From the NCBI RefSeq assembly GCF_010119195.1, contig NZ_WRXL01000001.1:744001-808000 (forward strand): a stretch of 64,000 nt of DNA. The letters are read 5' to 3'. The translations under genes and the position numbers were made by a program. Shown here one piece after another: positions 1-8,583 of this stretch. Numbering within the stretch: the first letter of the stretch is position 1; the number at the start of each line of letters is the position of its first letter. The stretch is from Haloarcula salina (GTDB lineage Archaea > Halobacteriota > Halobacteria > Halobacteriales > Haloarculaceae). Below the pieces are notes generated by a model, which did no database searches, was not told the DNA's origin, and saw only the letters and a list, made by a program, of their open reading frames with translations.

Positions 1-129
1 TGTTCCGAACGCGGTTACATAAACGCCACGGGGACGTCTGACGGAGAGAGCGCCCCGCTGCGTCCGTGACCGACGGAATCCGGATCGAGTTCGGGGCAAT
101 ACTAAGCGGGAGGCGTCCGAGGACCGGGC

Positions 130-693
130 ATGGAGCAGACCAGACGGCAGCTACTCGGCGTCCTCGGGGCCGCAATCGCGGGATCGACCGCGGGCTGTTC
201 CGGCGACGGCGGTGACGGCGCGACACCGACGGACGCTGCGACGCCGACCGACGCCGGTACGGAGTCGCCGACCGCCACGGACACGCCGACGGAGACGGCG
301 ACACCCACAGCCACGCCGACGGCTACGCCGACGGAGACGGCGACACCCACAGCCACGCCGACGGCTACGCCGACCGAGACACCGACGCCCACACCGACTC
401 CGGTCGACGCCGCCCAGACGGTCGCGGTCGGCCCGGGCGACTTCGTCTTCGACCCGGAGACGTTCGAGGTCCCCGTCGGAAGCACCGTACGCTGGGTCTG
501 GAAAAGCGGGGGGCACAACGTCAAGGCGACCGCGACACCGGAGGGCAGCGACTGGGCGGGGACGCCCGGAGACGACACGTATCCCGGCGGCCACGAGTAC
601 ACTTACACGTTCGAGGTCGCGGGCGAGTACGAGTACCACTGCGTCCCCCATCAGAAGGCTGGGATGACGGGATCGTTCACCGTCACCGAATGA
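130..693 (+). CDS. Halocyanin-type blue copper lipoprotein
   Basis: This is a 187-residue exported, membrane-anchored cupredoxin, a family that carries electrons at the outer face of the haloarchaeal membrane. The N-terminus has a twin-arginine motif (RR at 5-6), a hydrophobic stretch and a lipobox ending at Cys23, so Tat export and lipid anchoring are expected. Residues about 30-92 are a Thr/Pro/Ala/Glu linker of low complexity, probably glycosylated. The C-terminal domain (about 95-187) carries the type 1 copper ligands His129, Cys171, His174 and Met179 in the usual order. The redox partner cannot be told from the neighbours. Family assignment is firm. Confidence 0.93.
   Translation: MEQTRRQLLGVLGAAIAGSTAGCSGDGGDGATPTDAATPTDAGTESPTATDTPTETATPTATPTATPTETATPTATPTATPTETPTPTPTPVDAAQTVAVGPGDFVFDPETFEVPVGSTVRWVWKSGGHNVKATATPEGSDWAGTPGDDTYPGGHEYTYTFEVAGEYEYHCVPHQKAGMTGSFTVTE
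283..366 (+). repeat. Two tandem 42-bp units in the halocyanin linker
   Basis: Positions 283-324 and 325-366 are identical 42-bp units. A partial third unit with a mismatch starts at 367. Each unit encodes 14 residues of the Thr/Pro/Ala/Glu linker. Exact nucleotide identity points to recent slippage or unequal exchange, so linker length may vary between strains. Confidence 0.9.
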
Positions 694-808
694 CGCACGC
701 GTCGGGTTTCAGAGGGCGTCTCGTCGCGCCGCCGGGGCGCACGCGTCGCCATTACGACGAACTTAACTGCGACGGCCGACTCCGTTCTGACAACTTCTGG
801 AGCCATCT

Positions 809-2611
809 ATGTCTGACACGGATGCCACCCCACCCACCGACACCCTTCGGACACCGATCGTCGCCGTTCTCGGCCACGTCGACCACGGGAAGACGAGCCT
901 GCTCGACAAGATCCGCGGCTCGGCCGTGACCGCCGGCGAGTCGGGCGCGATCACCCAGCACATCGGCGCGACCGCCGTCCCGCTGGACGTGATCTCCGAG
1001 ATCGCGGGCGAACTGGTCGATCCGACGGACTTCGACCTGCCCGGCCTGCTGTTCATCGACACGCCGGGCCACCACTCGTTCTCGACGCTCCGCTCACGCG
1101 GCGGCGCGCTCGCGGACATCGCCATCCTGGTCGTCGACGTGAACGACGGCTTCCAGCCCCAGACGCTGGAGGCCATCGACATCCTCAAGCGGACCCAGAC
1201 GCCGTTCATCGTCGCCGCCAACAAGATCGACACCGTCCCCGGCTGGAACCCCACCGAGGGCGCGCCGGTCCAGCAGACGATGGAGTCCCAGTCCGACCGC
1301 GTGCAGTCCGACCTGAACGAGAAGCTCTACGAGATCATCGGCGAACTCTCGGACAACGGCTTCTCCGCCGACATGTACTGGCGGGTCCAGAACTTCCAGG
1401 GCAACATCGGCGTCGTGCCCGTCTCCGCCGAGACCAGCGAGGGCATCCCGGACCTGCTGACCGTCATGATGGGGCTGTCCCAGCGTTACATGAAAGAGGA
1501 GATGGAGATCGACACCGCCGGCCCCGGCGTCGGGACCGTGCTCGAAGTGAAGGACACGCAGGGCTTCGGGACGACGCTCGACGCCATCATCTACGACGGG
1601 ACGATCCGCAACGACGACACCATCGTCGTCGGCGGCCTGCAGGGGCCCATCGTCACCGAGGTGCGCGCGCTCCTCCGGCCGCGCCCGCTGGAGGAGATCC
1701 GGACCGAACAGGAGTTCGAGCAGGTCGACGAAGTCGTCGCCGCCGACGGCGTCAAGATCGCCGCGCCGGACCTCGACGACGCGATGGCGGGCGCGCCGAT
1801 CCGCGTCATCCGGAACCGCGAGCGCAGCGAGGTCATCGCCGAGGTCGAGGAGGAACTCGCCGAGATCGAGGTGCGGACACAGGAGGAGGGCGTCGTCATC
1901 AAGGCCGACACGCTCGGCTCGCTGGAAGCCCTCTCCAGCACGCTCGCGGAGGAGGAGATTCCGGTCATGCGCGCCGAGGTCGGGGCCGTCGCCCCGCGGG
2001 ACGTGCGCGTCGCCGACACGGCCAACGAGTCGACTCACCGTGCGATTCTGGCGTTCAGCGTCGACGTGCTCGACGACGCCCGCGACCTGGCCGAACAGGA
2101 GGGCGTCGAACTGTTCGAAGACGAGGTCATCTACCAGCTCGTCGACGCCTACGACGAGCACGTCACCGCCATCGAGGAGTCCCAGCAGGAGCAGATCCTC
2201 GACAACATCACGCGGCCCGCGAAGTTCCGCATCCTGCATGACCACACCTTCCGGCAGTCGGACCCCGCCGTCGTCGGCGTCGAGATCCTCTCGGGCGAAC
2301 TCCGGCGCAACGTCAACGTCATCAGGTGGGACGACGGCGAGCCGACCCGCGTCGGCCACCTCAAGACCATCCAGGACGAGGGCGAAGACGTCGACTCCGC
2401 GCGCACCGGCGAGCGCATGGCCGTCTCCATCGAGGGCCCGACCGTCGGCCGCCAGATCGAGGAGGGCGACGACCTCTGGGTCGAACTCCCCGAGAAGCAC
2501 GCGAAGATCCTCGAACAGGAGCTCAGAGAGGACATCTCCGTCGACGAGCGAGAGGCCCTGTCGATGTACGTCGAGAAGCACCGGAACCGCGACCCGTTCT
2601 GGGGCAAGTAG
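809..2611 (+). CDS. infB: Translation initiation factor IF-2 (aIF5B type)
   Basis: This 600-residue GTPase belongs to the aIF5B family, which promotes ribosomal subunit joining and initiator tRNA placement. The G domain shows the P-loop GHVDHGKT (22-29), DTPGH (84-88) and NKID (138-141). The rest matches the archaeal/eukaryotic form, without the long N-terminal extension of bacterial or eukaryotic factors. A GGAG lies about 9 nt before the ATG, and the GTPase core begins soon after, so this start is sensible. It is transcribed alone or with the small membrane protein 43 bp downstream. Confidence 0.97.
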   Translation: MSDTDATPPTDTLRTPIVAVLGHVDHGKTSLLDKIRGSAVTAGESGAITQHIGATAVPLDVISEIAGELVDPTDFDLPGLLFIDTPGHHSFSTLRSRGGALADIAILVVDVNDGFQPQTLEAIDILKRTQTPFIVAANKIDTVPGWNPTEGAPVQQTMESQSDRVQSDLNEKLYEIIGELSDNGFSADMYWRVQNFQGNIGVVPVSAETSEGIPDLLTVMMGLSQRYMKEEMEIDTAGPGVGTVLEVKDTQGFGTTLDAIIYDGTIRNDDTIVVGGLQGPIVTEVRALLRPRPLEEIRTEQEFEQVDEVVAADGVKIAAPDLDDAMAGAPIRVIRNRERSEVIAEVEEELAEIEVRTQEEGVVIKADTLGSLEALSSTLAEEEIPVMRAEVGAVAPRDVRVADTANESTHRAILAFSVDVLDDARDLAEQEGVELFEDEVIYQLVDAYDEHVTAIEESQQEQILDNITRPAKFRILHDHTFRQSDPAVVGVEILSGELRRNVNVIRWDDGEPTRVGHLKTIQDEGEDVDSARTGERMAVSIEGPTVGRQIEEGDDLWVELPEKHAKILEQELREDISVDEREALSMYVEKHRNRDPFWGK

Positions 2612-2654
2612 AGCGAGCCGACACGCATTTTCGGCGGGCGCTCGAACCGCCGCT

Positions 2655-2834
2655 ATGGTCTCCCGCGAGAACCGCGTCATCGCCGCTTGCGTGGTCGCCG
2701 CGCTGGTCCTGTCGTTGCTGCTCGGCGCACTGACACAGTTGGACGACAGAGTGTTGCTCGCCGTGTTGCTGGGCGTCGGCGTGCTCGCACCGCTGGCCGT
2801 CAACGGCTACCTCGACGACCTGCGCCCGGAGTGA
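2655..2834 (+). CDS. Small two-helix membrane protein
   Basis: This is a 59-residue protein. Two hydrophobic segments (about 8-25 and 33-52) separated by a short polar turn suggest a helical hairpin in the membrane, with a charged C-terminus. It lies 43 bp downstream of infB on the same strand and may be co-transcribed with it. I do not recognise a family. Codon use looks like that of the neighbouring genes, so I consider it real. Confidence 0.75.
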   Translation: MVSRENRVIAACVVAALVLSLLLGALTQLDDRVLLAVLLGVGVLAPLAVNGYLDDLRPE

Positions 2835-2884
2835 CTCGCCGCGATCGACACCGGCGGCACCCCTCGCCACCGCTAGTAATAATA

Positions 2885-2892
2885 TTTAATTA
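2885..2892 (+). promoter_or_regulatory. TATA box of the 66-residue protein gene
   Basis: An A/T run at 2876-2892 in GC-rich DNA contains TTTAATTA, centred about 30 bp before the ATG at 2919. This fits a leaderless or nearly leaderless haloarchaeal transcript. Confidence 0.6.
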
Positions 2893-2918
2893 GCAGGCGT
2901 GTCTCCGCACAGACAGGA

Positions 2919-3119
2919 ATGACCGGTCACTCGCTCTCGCTCTCCGTGGCCGATCTCGTGCTCGCCAGCATCGCGCTGTCGATGGCGGCGGCGTCGCTCG
3001 GCGCGGTGCTCACGTCGGTTAGCCTCGTCACCGCGCTGAGCGCCGGGAGCCTCCCGGCCACCGGGTCGATCGGCTACGCGCTGTTCTACGACCCGCCCGT
3101 CCCCGACGGCGCCGGATAG
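2919..3119 (+). CDS. Small hydrophobic protein of unknown function
   Basis: This is a 66-residue protein. Residues about 8-50 are almost wholly hydrophobic or small, giving one long or two short membrane helices, and the tail is Pro-rich. A clear TATA box precedes it, which supports a separate transcription unit. No family is recognised. It is convergent with the gene at 3178-3531. Confidence 0.65.
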   Translation: MTGHSLSLSVADLVLASIALSMAAASLGAVLTSVSLVTALSAGSLPATGSIGYALFYDPPVPDGAG

Positions 3120-3177
3120 CGCCGCTCGCCGAGAGTCGACCGAACAGACGGCTAGCAGCGAAAACGGTCCTCGACGG

Positions 3178-3531
3178 CTACTGGGCCGTCGGCGTGGTGT
3201 CGTCGTTCATCACCTGTTTCACCTGGAGCGCGGCGGAGGCGGCGATCCCCTGTGCGAGGTCGTCGCGCTCGTCGGCGGAGATGCTGGCGCTCTCGGGGTC
3301 CTCGGGCGTGTAGTCCGCGCTGACGACCGATCCCACCGGCGGCTGGACCGCGATGGTGGCCCGCGGGCCCGTCGCCCCGTTGCTGATCTCGGACCCGACG
3401 ACGAACTCGCCCGGGAGCAGTTCGCGGGTCCGCGCGGCGACGCTGGCCAGGTCACGCCGGAGTTCCTGGCGCTGTTCCGCGGTCAGCGTCACCGCTTCGG
3501 ACTCCCCGCCGAACGACGTATTACCGTACAT
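3178..3531 (-). CDS. Conserved haloarchaeal protein (DUF5811-like)
   Basis: This is a 117-residue soluble acidic protein with no export signal. It has a helical N-terminal half rich in Arg/Glu (residues 16-45), a central strand-like part and a second helix near 88-107. It resembles the haloarchaeal DUF5811 family as I remember it; function is unknown. It sits next to pdaD on the same strand. A TATA-like element about 32 bp upstream supports the ATG at 3531. Confidence 0.75.
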   Translation of the reverse strand: MYGNTSFGGESEAVTLTAEQRQELRRDLASVAARTRELLPGEFVVGSEISNGATGPRATIAVQPPVGSVVSADYTPEDPESASISADERDDLAQGIAASAALQVKQVMNDDTTPTAQ

Positions 3532-3558
3532 GAACGTTCTCCGATGCTAGGCGGGGGG

Positions 3559-3566
3559 TACTTAAA
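3559..3566 (-). promoter_or_regulatory. TATA box of the DUF5811-like gene
   Basis: On the minus strand this reads TTTAAGTA inside a T-rich run, about 32 bp before the ATG at 3531. It is the classic haloarchaeal TATA form. Confidence 0.6.
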
Positions 3567-3624
3567 AAACCGGCGGCCTCGAGGCTCGCTGACATGATCG
3601 CGGCGAGCGGTCGCCTCGGCCCCG

Positions 3625-4095
3625 CTAGACGACGGGACGGCTCTCGCCGTACGTCGCGAGGACGACGGCGCTCGCGTACTCGTGTTCCGGCGCGACCGAC
3701 TCGACGTACACCTCCTCCTCGACGAACTCCCAGTCCCGCAGGTCCCGCCCGGCGGCCAGTCCCTCGCGGATCTCCATCCGGACCGCGTCGGGGCTCGTTC
3801 CGTCCACCTCGTAGAAGATGCCCGGGCCGTCGGCGCTCCGGGCCCACCCGACGCCGGCGGCCGCCCGCTCGCCCGGTGCGGCGGTGGCCGACGACTGGAC
3901 GACTTCGAGGGCCTCGCCGGGCGGCCCCAGGTCGGGCGCGCGTCCGACGACCTCGATGTCCGGGCCGGCCGGGATGACCGACGAGAGCGTGACGAGGTTG
4001 TAGTTGTGGACCCCCGCCTCGGCGAGTGCGGCGTCGTACGACGACAGCGCGGTCGGGCCGGTGGCGGTCCCCCAGACGACCCGAATGGTGCTCAT
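3625..4095 (-). CDS. pdaD: Pyruvoyl-dependent arginine decarboxylase
   Basis: This 156-residue proenzyme should cleave itself between two serines to form a pyruvoyl group, then convert arginine to agmatine. The processing site is NLVTLSSVIP, with Ser-Ser at 38-39, and the Gly-Trp-rich and Glu-rich C-terminal motifs of PvlArgDC are present. In archaea agmatine feeds polyamine synthesis and agmatidine modification of tRNA-Ile2. A GTG three codons upstream (4102-4104) is possible, but the ATG at 4095 matches the usual family start better. Confidence 0.93.
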   Translation of the reverse strand: MSTIRVVWGTATGPTALSSYDAALAEAGVHNYNLVTLSSVIPAGPDIEVVGRAPDLGPPGEALEVVQSSATAAPGERAAAGVGWARSADGPGIFYEVDGTSPDAVRMEIREGLAAGRDLRDWEFVEEEVYVESVAPEHEYASAVVLATYGESRPVV

Positions 4096-4142
4096 GGGCG
4101 ACACTCGACGGTCCGAGAGGTAAGGGGTTTCGCTTCACTGCC

Positions 4143-5357
4143 CTACGCCGGGACGAGCTTGTAGCACATGCCGGGGTCGTCGGCCTCGCCGTCGACGGCC
4201 CGCTCGGCGTAGTAGATCGCGTCGTCGGTGACCAGCGGCGCGCTGGTGACGTGCCCGCGGTTCGCCGTGGTCCAGACCGGCTCGCCGCTGTCACGGTCGA
4301 GCGCGTACAGCCGCGTGTCGTAGGAGCCGACGAGGACGTGATCCCGCGTCGCGACGACGCTCCCGATGATCCAGCCGCCGGTCTCGAAGCGCCAGCGTTC
4401 CTCGCCGGTGGCGAGGTCGATCGCGTACACGCGGTCGTCGTGGCTCCCGACGTAGACCGTACCGTCGTGGACCGCCGGCGCGCACATCGCGTCGGCGTCC
4501 GTCGAGAACGTCCACTCCTCGGTGCCGTCGGTCACGTCGACGGCCGTGACCGTCTCGGCCCACGACGGCGCGACGGCGAGCCCGTCGGCGACAGCGATCG
4601 GCGCTTTCACGTCGCCGCCGGTGTCGTAGCGCCAGGCCCGCTCAAGGTCCGGGAACGACCACGCGTAGCAGTACCCGTCGTTCGACCCGAACAGCAGGCG
4701 ACCGTGCTCGCGGTCCAGCGCGACCGTCGAGTGGGGGTGGTTCGTCGGTCTGCTGTCGCGCCACTGCACGTCGCCCGTCGCGGCGTTCACCGCGGCGACG
4801 CTCCCGCTCGGCGCGGCGTGCTCGACGGCGACGTACAGCGACCCGTTGTAGTACGTCGGGCTCGCGCCGATGGCGTCGCCCAGTTCCGTGCGCCAGCGCC
4901 GCCGTCCGGTTTCGAGGTCCAGCGCCGACAGCGCCCCGTCGTAGGCCCCGACGTAGACCGTGTCGTTGGCGACGGCGGGCGTCCCGTGGCTCCCGCGGGT
5001 CGCCTGCGTGATCGTCGTCTCCCACTGGACCTCGCCGTCAGTCGAGATGGCCCGCACCCGGCCGGTGTCGTCGGCCAGGACGATGTCGCCAGTCGGAGCC
5101 AGCACCGGGCTGCCCTTCGCCGCGGTGTGATCGCCGCGGTTCGCCGGCACCTCCCACGCCCGCTCGACCGAGTCGGGGAGCGACACGTCTCGATAGCCTT
5201 GATTCAGGAGCCCCTGGCGAAACTGCGTGGCGGCGTGCTCGTCCAGCGCCGTCGACGCCAGCGGGTCGAACTCGGCCTGACACCCCGCGAGCGTCCCCAC
5301 CGTCGTCGCGCCGAGCGTCGCGAGAAACGCCCGTCGCGTCTGTCCCGTCCCGTGCAC
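4143..5357 (-). CDS. Secreted PQQ-type beta-propeller lipoprotein
   Basis: This 404-residue protein starts with a Tat signal (TRRAFLATLG) and a lipobox ending in GC, so it should be exported folded and anchored to the outer face of the membrane. The body is a run of repeats of the form GTVYVGS..YALD..TG..RW, the signature of PQQ/BamB-like eight-bladed propellers. The repeats alone show neither cofactor binding nor enzymatic activity, so a scaffold role is equally possible. I chose the GTG at 5357 because a TATA box lies 28 bp upstream, which makes the transcript leaderless. The longer frame from 5408 would bury the Tat motif. Confidence 0.88.
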   Translation of the reverse strand: MHGTGQTRRAFLATLGATTVGTLAGCQAEFDPLASTALDEHAATQFRQGLLNQGYRDVSLPDSVERAWEVPANRGDHTAAKGSPVLAPTGDIVLADDTGRVRAISTDGEVQWETTITQATRGSHGTPAVANDTVYVGAYDGALSALDLETGRRRWRTELGDAIGASPTYYNGSLYVAVEHAAPSGSVAAVNAATGDVQWRDSRPTNHPHSTVALDREHGRLLFGSNDGYCYAWSFPDLERAWRYDTGGDVKAPIAVADGLAVAPSWAETVTAVDVTDGTEEWTFSTDADAMCAPAVHDGTVYVGSHDDRVYAIDLATGEERWRFETGGWIIGSVVATRDHVLVGSYDTRLYALDRDSGEPVWTTANRGHVTSAPLVTDDAIYYAERAVDGEADDPGMCYKLVPA

Positions 5358-5381
5358 GCGAAGCGCTACCGGGCGTGGTGG

Positions 5382-5388
5382 CTTAAAT
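5382..5388 (-). promoter_or_regulatory. TATA box of the PQQ-propeller gene
   Basis: The minus strand reads ATTTAAG about 28 bp before the GTG at 5357. It decides the start codon for that gene. Confidence 0.6.
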
Positions 5389-5427
5389 CGCGCGACGGAG
5401 CGCAGCACGTGCGGACGAAAACGAGAC

Positions 5428-6648
5428 TCAGGCGAAGGCGACGGGCACGCTGCTCGCGTCGTCGTCGCCCTCGATCTTCTCCAGGGCGTCGTGGAAGTCG
5501 GCCTGTTCGACCGTCGTCCGGCCGTCCCGGATGGCGAACATACCGGCTTCCGTGGCGAGCGAGGCCAGCTCCGCGCCGGAGAGGCCGTCGGTCTCGGTGG
5601 CGAACGCGCCGAGGTCCACGTCGCCCGCGAGGTTCATGTCCTCGGTGTGGATCTCGAGGATGCGCTCGCGGCCCTCGATGTCGGGGTTCGGCACCTCGAT
5701 GAGGCGGTCGAAGCGGCCGGGGCGGAGGATGGCGCGGTCGAGCATGTCGAAGCGGTTCGTCGCCGCGATGATGCGAATCTCGCCGCGCTCGTCGAAGCCG
5801 TCCATCTCCGAGAGCAGCTGCATCATCGTCCGCTGGACCTCGGCGTCGCCCGAAGTCTTCGACTCGGTTCGCTTGGCCGCGATGGCGTCGATCTCGTCGA
5901 TGAAGATGATGGCCGGTTCGCGCTCGGTGGCCAGTTCGAACAGGTCCCGAACGAGTCGCGCGCCCTCGCCGATGAACTTCCGGACCAGTTCGGAGCCGGC
6001 CATCTTGATGAACGTCGCGTCGGTCTCGTTGGCGACGGCCTTCGCCAGCATCGTCTTGCCCGTCCCGGGCGGGCCGTGCAACAGGACGCCGCTCGGCGGC
6101 TCGATCCCGATCTCTCGGAACTGATCGGCGTTGATGAGCGGCTCCTCGACGGCCTCGCGGACCTCCAGGATCTGCTCTTCGAGCCCGCCGATGTCGTCGT
6201 AGCTCACGTCGGGCGAGCCGTCGACCTGCATCGCCTGGGCGCGGGCGTCCGTCTCGGGGTCGAGGATCTGCTTGACGCCGAAGGAGTCGTTGATGGCGAC
6301 CCGGTCGCCGGCTTCGAGGTCGTCGCGGATCGACGGCGACACCTCGGTCAGGACCTCCTGGTTGTTGCCGTGTTGCTTGACGACGACGCCGTCGTCCGTC
6401 AGCTCCTCCGCCGTCGCGATGTACAGCGAGGAAGTCTTGAGCGTCTCGTTCTCCCGTTCGAGCTGGTCGACCTCGTCCGTGAGATCGGTCTGGCGGTCCC
6501 GGGCGGCGTCCAGTTGTTCGGTGAGCTGTTCGTTGACCTCGACGATCTCCGTGAAGTGTTCCCGGAGCGCCTCCAGACGCTCGTCAGGCGTCATATCGGG
6601 GTCGAGTTCCAACCGTGGTCGTTCCGGAAGCGAGGGACTGCGCGACAT
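5428..6648 (-). CDS. pan: Proteasome-activating nucleotidase (PAN)
   Basis: This 406-residue AAA ATPase unfolds substrates and feeds them into the archaeal 20S proteasome. An N-terminal coiled coil (about 25-75) is followed by the OB domain (about 75-145) and the AAA domain with Walker A GPPGTGKT (192-199), Walker B IIFIDE (247-252) and the second region of homology ending RPGRFDR. The protein ends in Ala-Phe-Ala, not a canonical hydrophobic-Tyr-X tail. The ATG at 6648 was preferred over a frame extension 33 bp upstream because PAN proteins start shortly before the coiled coil. Confidence 0.96.
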   Translation of the reverse strand: MSRSPSLPERPRLELDPDMTPDERLEALREHFTEIVEVNEQLTEQLDAARDRQTDLTDEVDQLERENETLKTSSLYIATAEELTDDGVVVKQHGNNQEVLTEVSPSIRDDLEAGDRVAINDSFGVKQILDPETDARAQAMQVDGSPDVSYDDIGGLEEQILEVREAVEEPLINADQFREIGIEPPSGVLLHGPPGTGKTMLAKAVANETDATFIKMAGSELVRKFIGEGARLVRDLFELATEREPAIIFIDEIDAIAAKRTESKTSGDAEVQRTMMQLLSEMDGFDERGEIRIIAATNRFDMLDRAILRPGRFDRLIEVPNPDIEGRERILEIHTEDMNLAGDVDLGAFATETDGLSGAELASLATEAGMFAIRDGRTTVEQADFHDALEKIEGDDDASSVPVAFA

Positions 6649-6754
6649 TTGGATGAGCGGTACTAAACGGTTGAGACACAAAGTGCCTTCGGGTCACGGG
6701 GGTGAGAAACAGTGGCAAACAGAGAGCGGTACTCGGCGGCCGCCGATGGCCGAC

Positions 6755-8545
6755 CTACAGCAGGCTCGCGAACTCTTCGAGGTAGTCGCCGTAGGTCGAC
6801 AGCGCGGCGTCGACCGGCTCCGGGCTGGCCATGTCCACGCCGGCGTCGCGCAGCAGTTCGAGCGGGTACTCCCGGGAGCCGCTGCGGAGGAAGTCGACGT
6901 AGCGGTCTGCGGCTGGCTCGCCCTCTTCCAGAATCCCGTCGACCAGCGCGACGGCCGCCGAGATGCCGGTCGCGTACTGGTAGACGTAGAACGCGCGGTA
7001 GAAGTGCGGGATGCGCATCCACTCGCGGGCGATGCGGTCGTCGAGCACCGCGGGCTCGTAGTAGTCGCCCTTCAGGTCGGCGTAGAGGTCGTCGAGCCGG
7101 TCGGGCGTCAGCGGCTCGCCGGCCTCGGACATCTCGTGGGTCCGCTGTTCGAACTCGGCGAACATCGTCTGGCGGTACAGCGTCGAGCGGAACCGCTCTA
7201 AGTACTCGTTGAGGATGTGTCGGCGCAGGCGCTCGTCCTCGACGGTGTCGAGCAGGTGGTGGGTCAGCAGCGTCTCGTTGACCGTCGAGGCGACCTCGGC
7301 GACGAAGATCTCGTAGCCGGAGTAGACGAACGGCTGTTCCTCGCTGGTGTACTCCGAGTGCATCGAGTGGCCGAGTTCGTGGGCCAGCGTGTACATCGAC
7401 TCCACGTCGTCCTGGTAGTTCATCAGGATGAACGGCTGGGAGTCGTAGGTCCCGCCGGAGTACGCGCCCGACTGCTTGTGTTTCGTCTCGTAGACGTCGA
7501 CCCACCGGGAGTCGAGCCCCTCGGCCAGCCGGGACTGGTAGTCCTCGCCCAGCGGCGCGACGGCCTCGGTGACGTACTCGCAGGCCTGCTCGTAGTCGAT
7601 TTCGGGCGACTCCTCCTGGACGAGCGGGACGTAGAGGTCCCACATCCGCAGTTCGTCGGCCCCGATGGCCTCGCGCTTGAGGTCGGCGTGGCGGTGGAGC
7701 GTGTCGAGGTTGTCGTGGACGGTGTCGACGAGCGTGTCGTACACCTCGCTCGGCACGTTCGGCCCGTCGAGGGCGGCCTCGCGGGCGGTGTCGTAGTTCC
7801 GCGCGTTCGCCAGTTTCACGTCGGTCTTGACCGCGTTCTTGTAGGCCGTGCCGACGGCGTTGCGGACCGTCTCCCACTCGTCGTAGAACGACTCGTACAC
7901 CCGTTGGCGGAAGTCGCGGTCGGGGTGTTTCTGGAGGGTCGTGAAGTTGTTGAGCGTGACCGGCTGGCGGTCGCCGTCGGGGTCTTCGACGCTCGGGAAC
8001 TCCATGTCGGCGTTGGCGAGCATGTTGTACACCTCGCCGGGCGCGCCGGTGACCTCGCCCAGTTCCGCCAGCAGGGTCTCGACCTCGGCCGAGCGGGTGT
8101 GCGGTTTCATCCGGAGCACGTCGTCGAAGTAGTGCTCGTACGGTTCGAGACCGGGTTCGGTCTCGATCATCGCCTCGATGTCGTCGTACTCCAGGGCCTG
8201 CAGTTCGGGTTCGAGGAACGAGGCCGCCGAACTCGCCTCCGAGGACAGCGACTGCGAGCGCGCGGTCAGCGCCTGGTAGGTGTCGTCTGTCGTGTCCTCG
8301 TCCCGGCGCATCCGGGCGTAGGCCGCGACGTTCGAGACGGTCCGCATCAGTTCCTCGTAAGTCTCTAGCGTCTCTAGCAGGGTCGCGGCGTCCTCGGTGG
8401 CCCGTCCCTCGTAGGCCGCCAGGTCCGCGGTCAGTTCCTCCGCCCGCGCGTAGGCGGCCTCCCAGTCCTCGTCGCTGGCGTAGAGGGAGTCGAGGTCCCA
8501 CTTGTACGCCTCGTCGATGTCGCTCCGTGCGGGTACCGAACTCAT
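6755..8545 (-). CDS. pepF: Oligoendopeptidase F (M3 family)
   Basis: This is a 596-residue cytoplasmic zinc metallopeptidase expected to degrade short peptides, for example those released by the proteasome. The zinc-binding HELGH lies at 389-393, and the length fits PepF. The ATG at 8545 begins the conserved N-terminus; a 14-residue in-frame extension upstream has no family support. The gene follows the thiolase-like gene on the same strand with a 38-bp gap. Confidence 0.95.
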   Translation of the reverse strand: MSSVPARSDIDEAYKWDLDSLYASDEDWEAAYARAEELTADLAAYEGRATEDAATLLETLETYEELMRTVSNVAAYARMRRDEDTTDDTYQALTARSQSLSSEASSAASFLEPELQALEYDDIEAMIETEPGLEPYEHYFDDVLRMKPHTRSAEVETLLAELGEVTGAPGEVYNMLANADMEFPSVEDPDGDRQPVTLNNFTTLQKHPDRDFRQRVYESFYDEWETVRNAVGTAYKNAVKTDVKLANARNYDTAREAALDGPNVPSEVYDTLVDTVHDNLDTLHRHADLKREAIGADELRMWDLYVPLVQEESPEIDYEQACEYVTEAVAPLGEDYQSRLAEGLDSRWVDVYETKHKQSGAYSGGTYDSQPFILMNYQDDVESMYTLAHELGHSMHSEYTSEEQPFVYSGYEIFVAEVASTVNETLLTHHLLDTVEDERLRRHILNEYLERFRSTLYRQTMFAEFEQRTHEMSEAGEPLTPDRLDDLYADLKGDYYEPAVLDDRIAREWMRIPHFYRAFYVYQYATGISAAVALVDGILEEGEPAADRYVDFLRSGSREYPLELLRDAGVDMASPEPVDAALSTYGDYLEEFASLL

Positions 8546-8583
8546 GGCCCGCTCTTTGACCGGCGGCGAGGTAAGCCTTCGTT

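Noticed and set aside
1094-2803. Long open frame opposite infB (569 codons)
   Set aside because: It lies antisense to a clear IF-2 gene. High GC with G/C at third positions opens long frames on the opposite strand. No family motif is visible.
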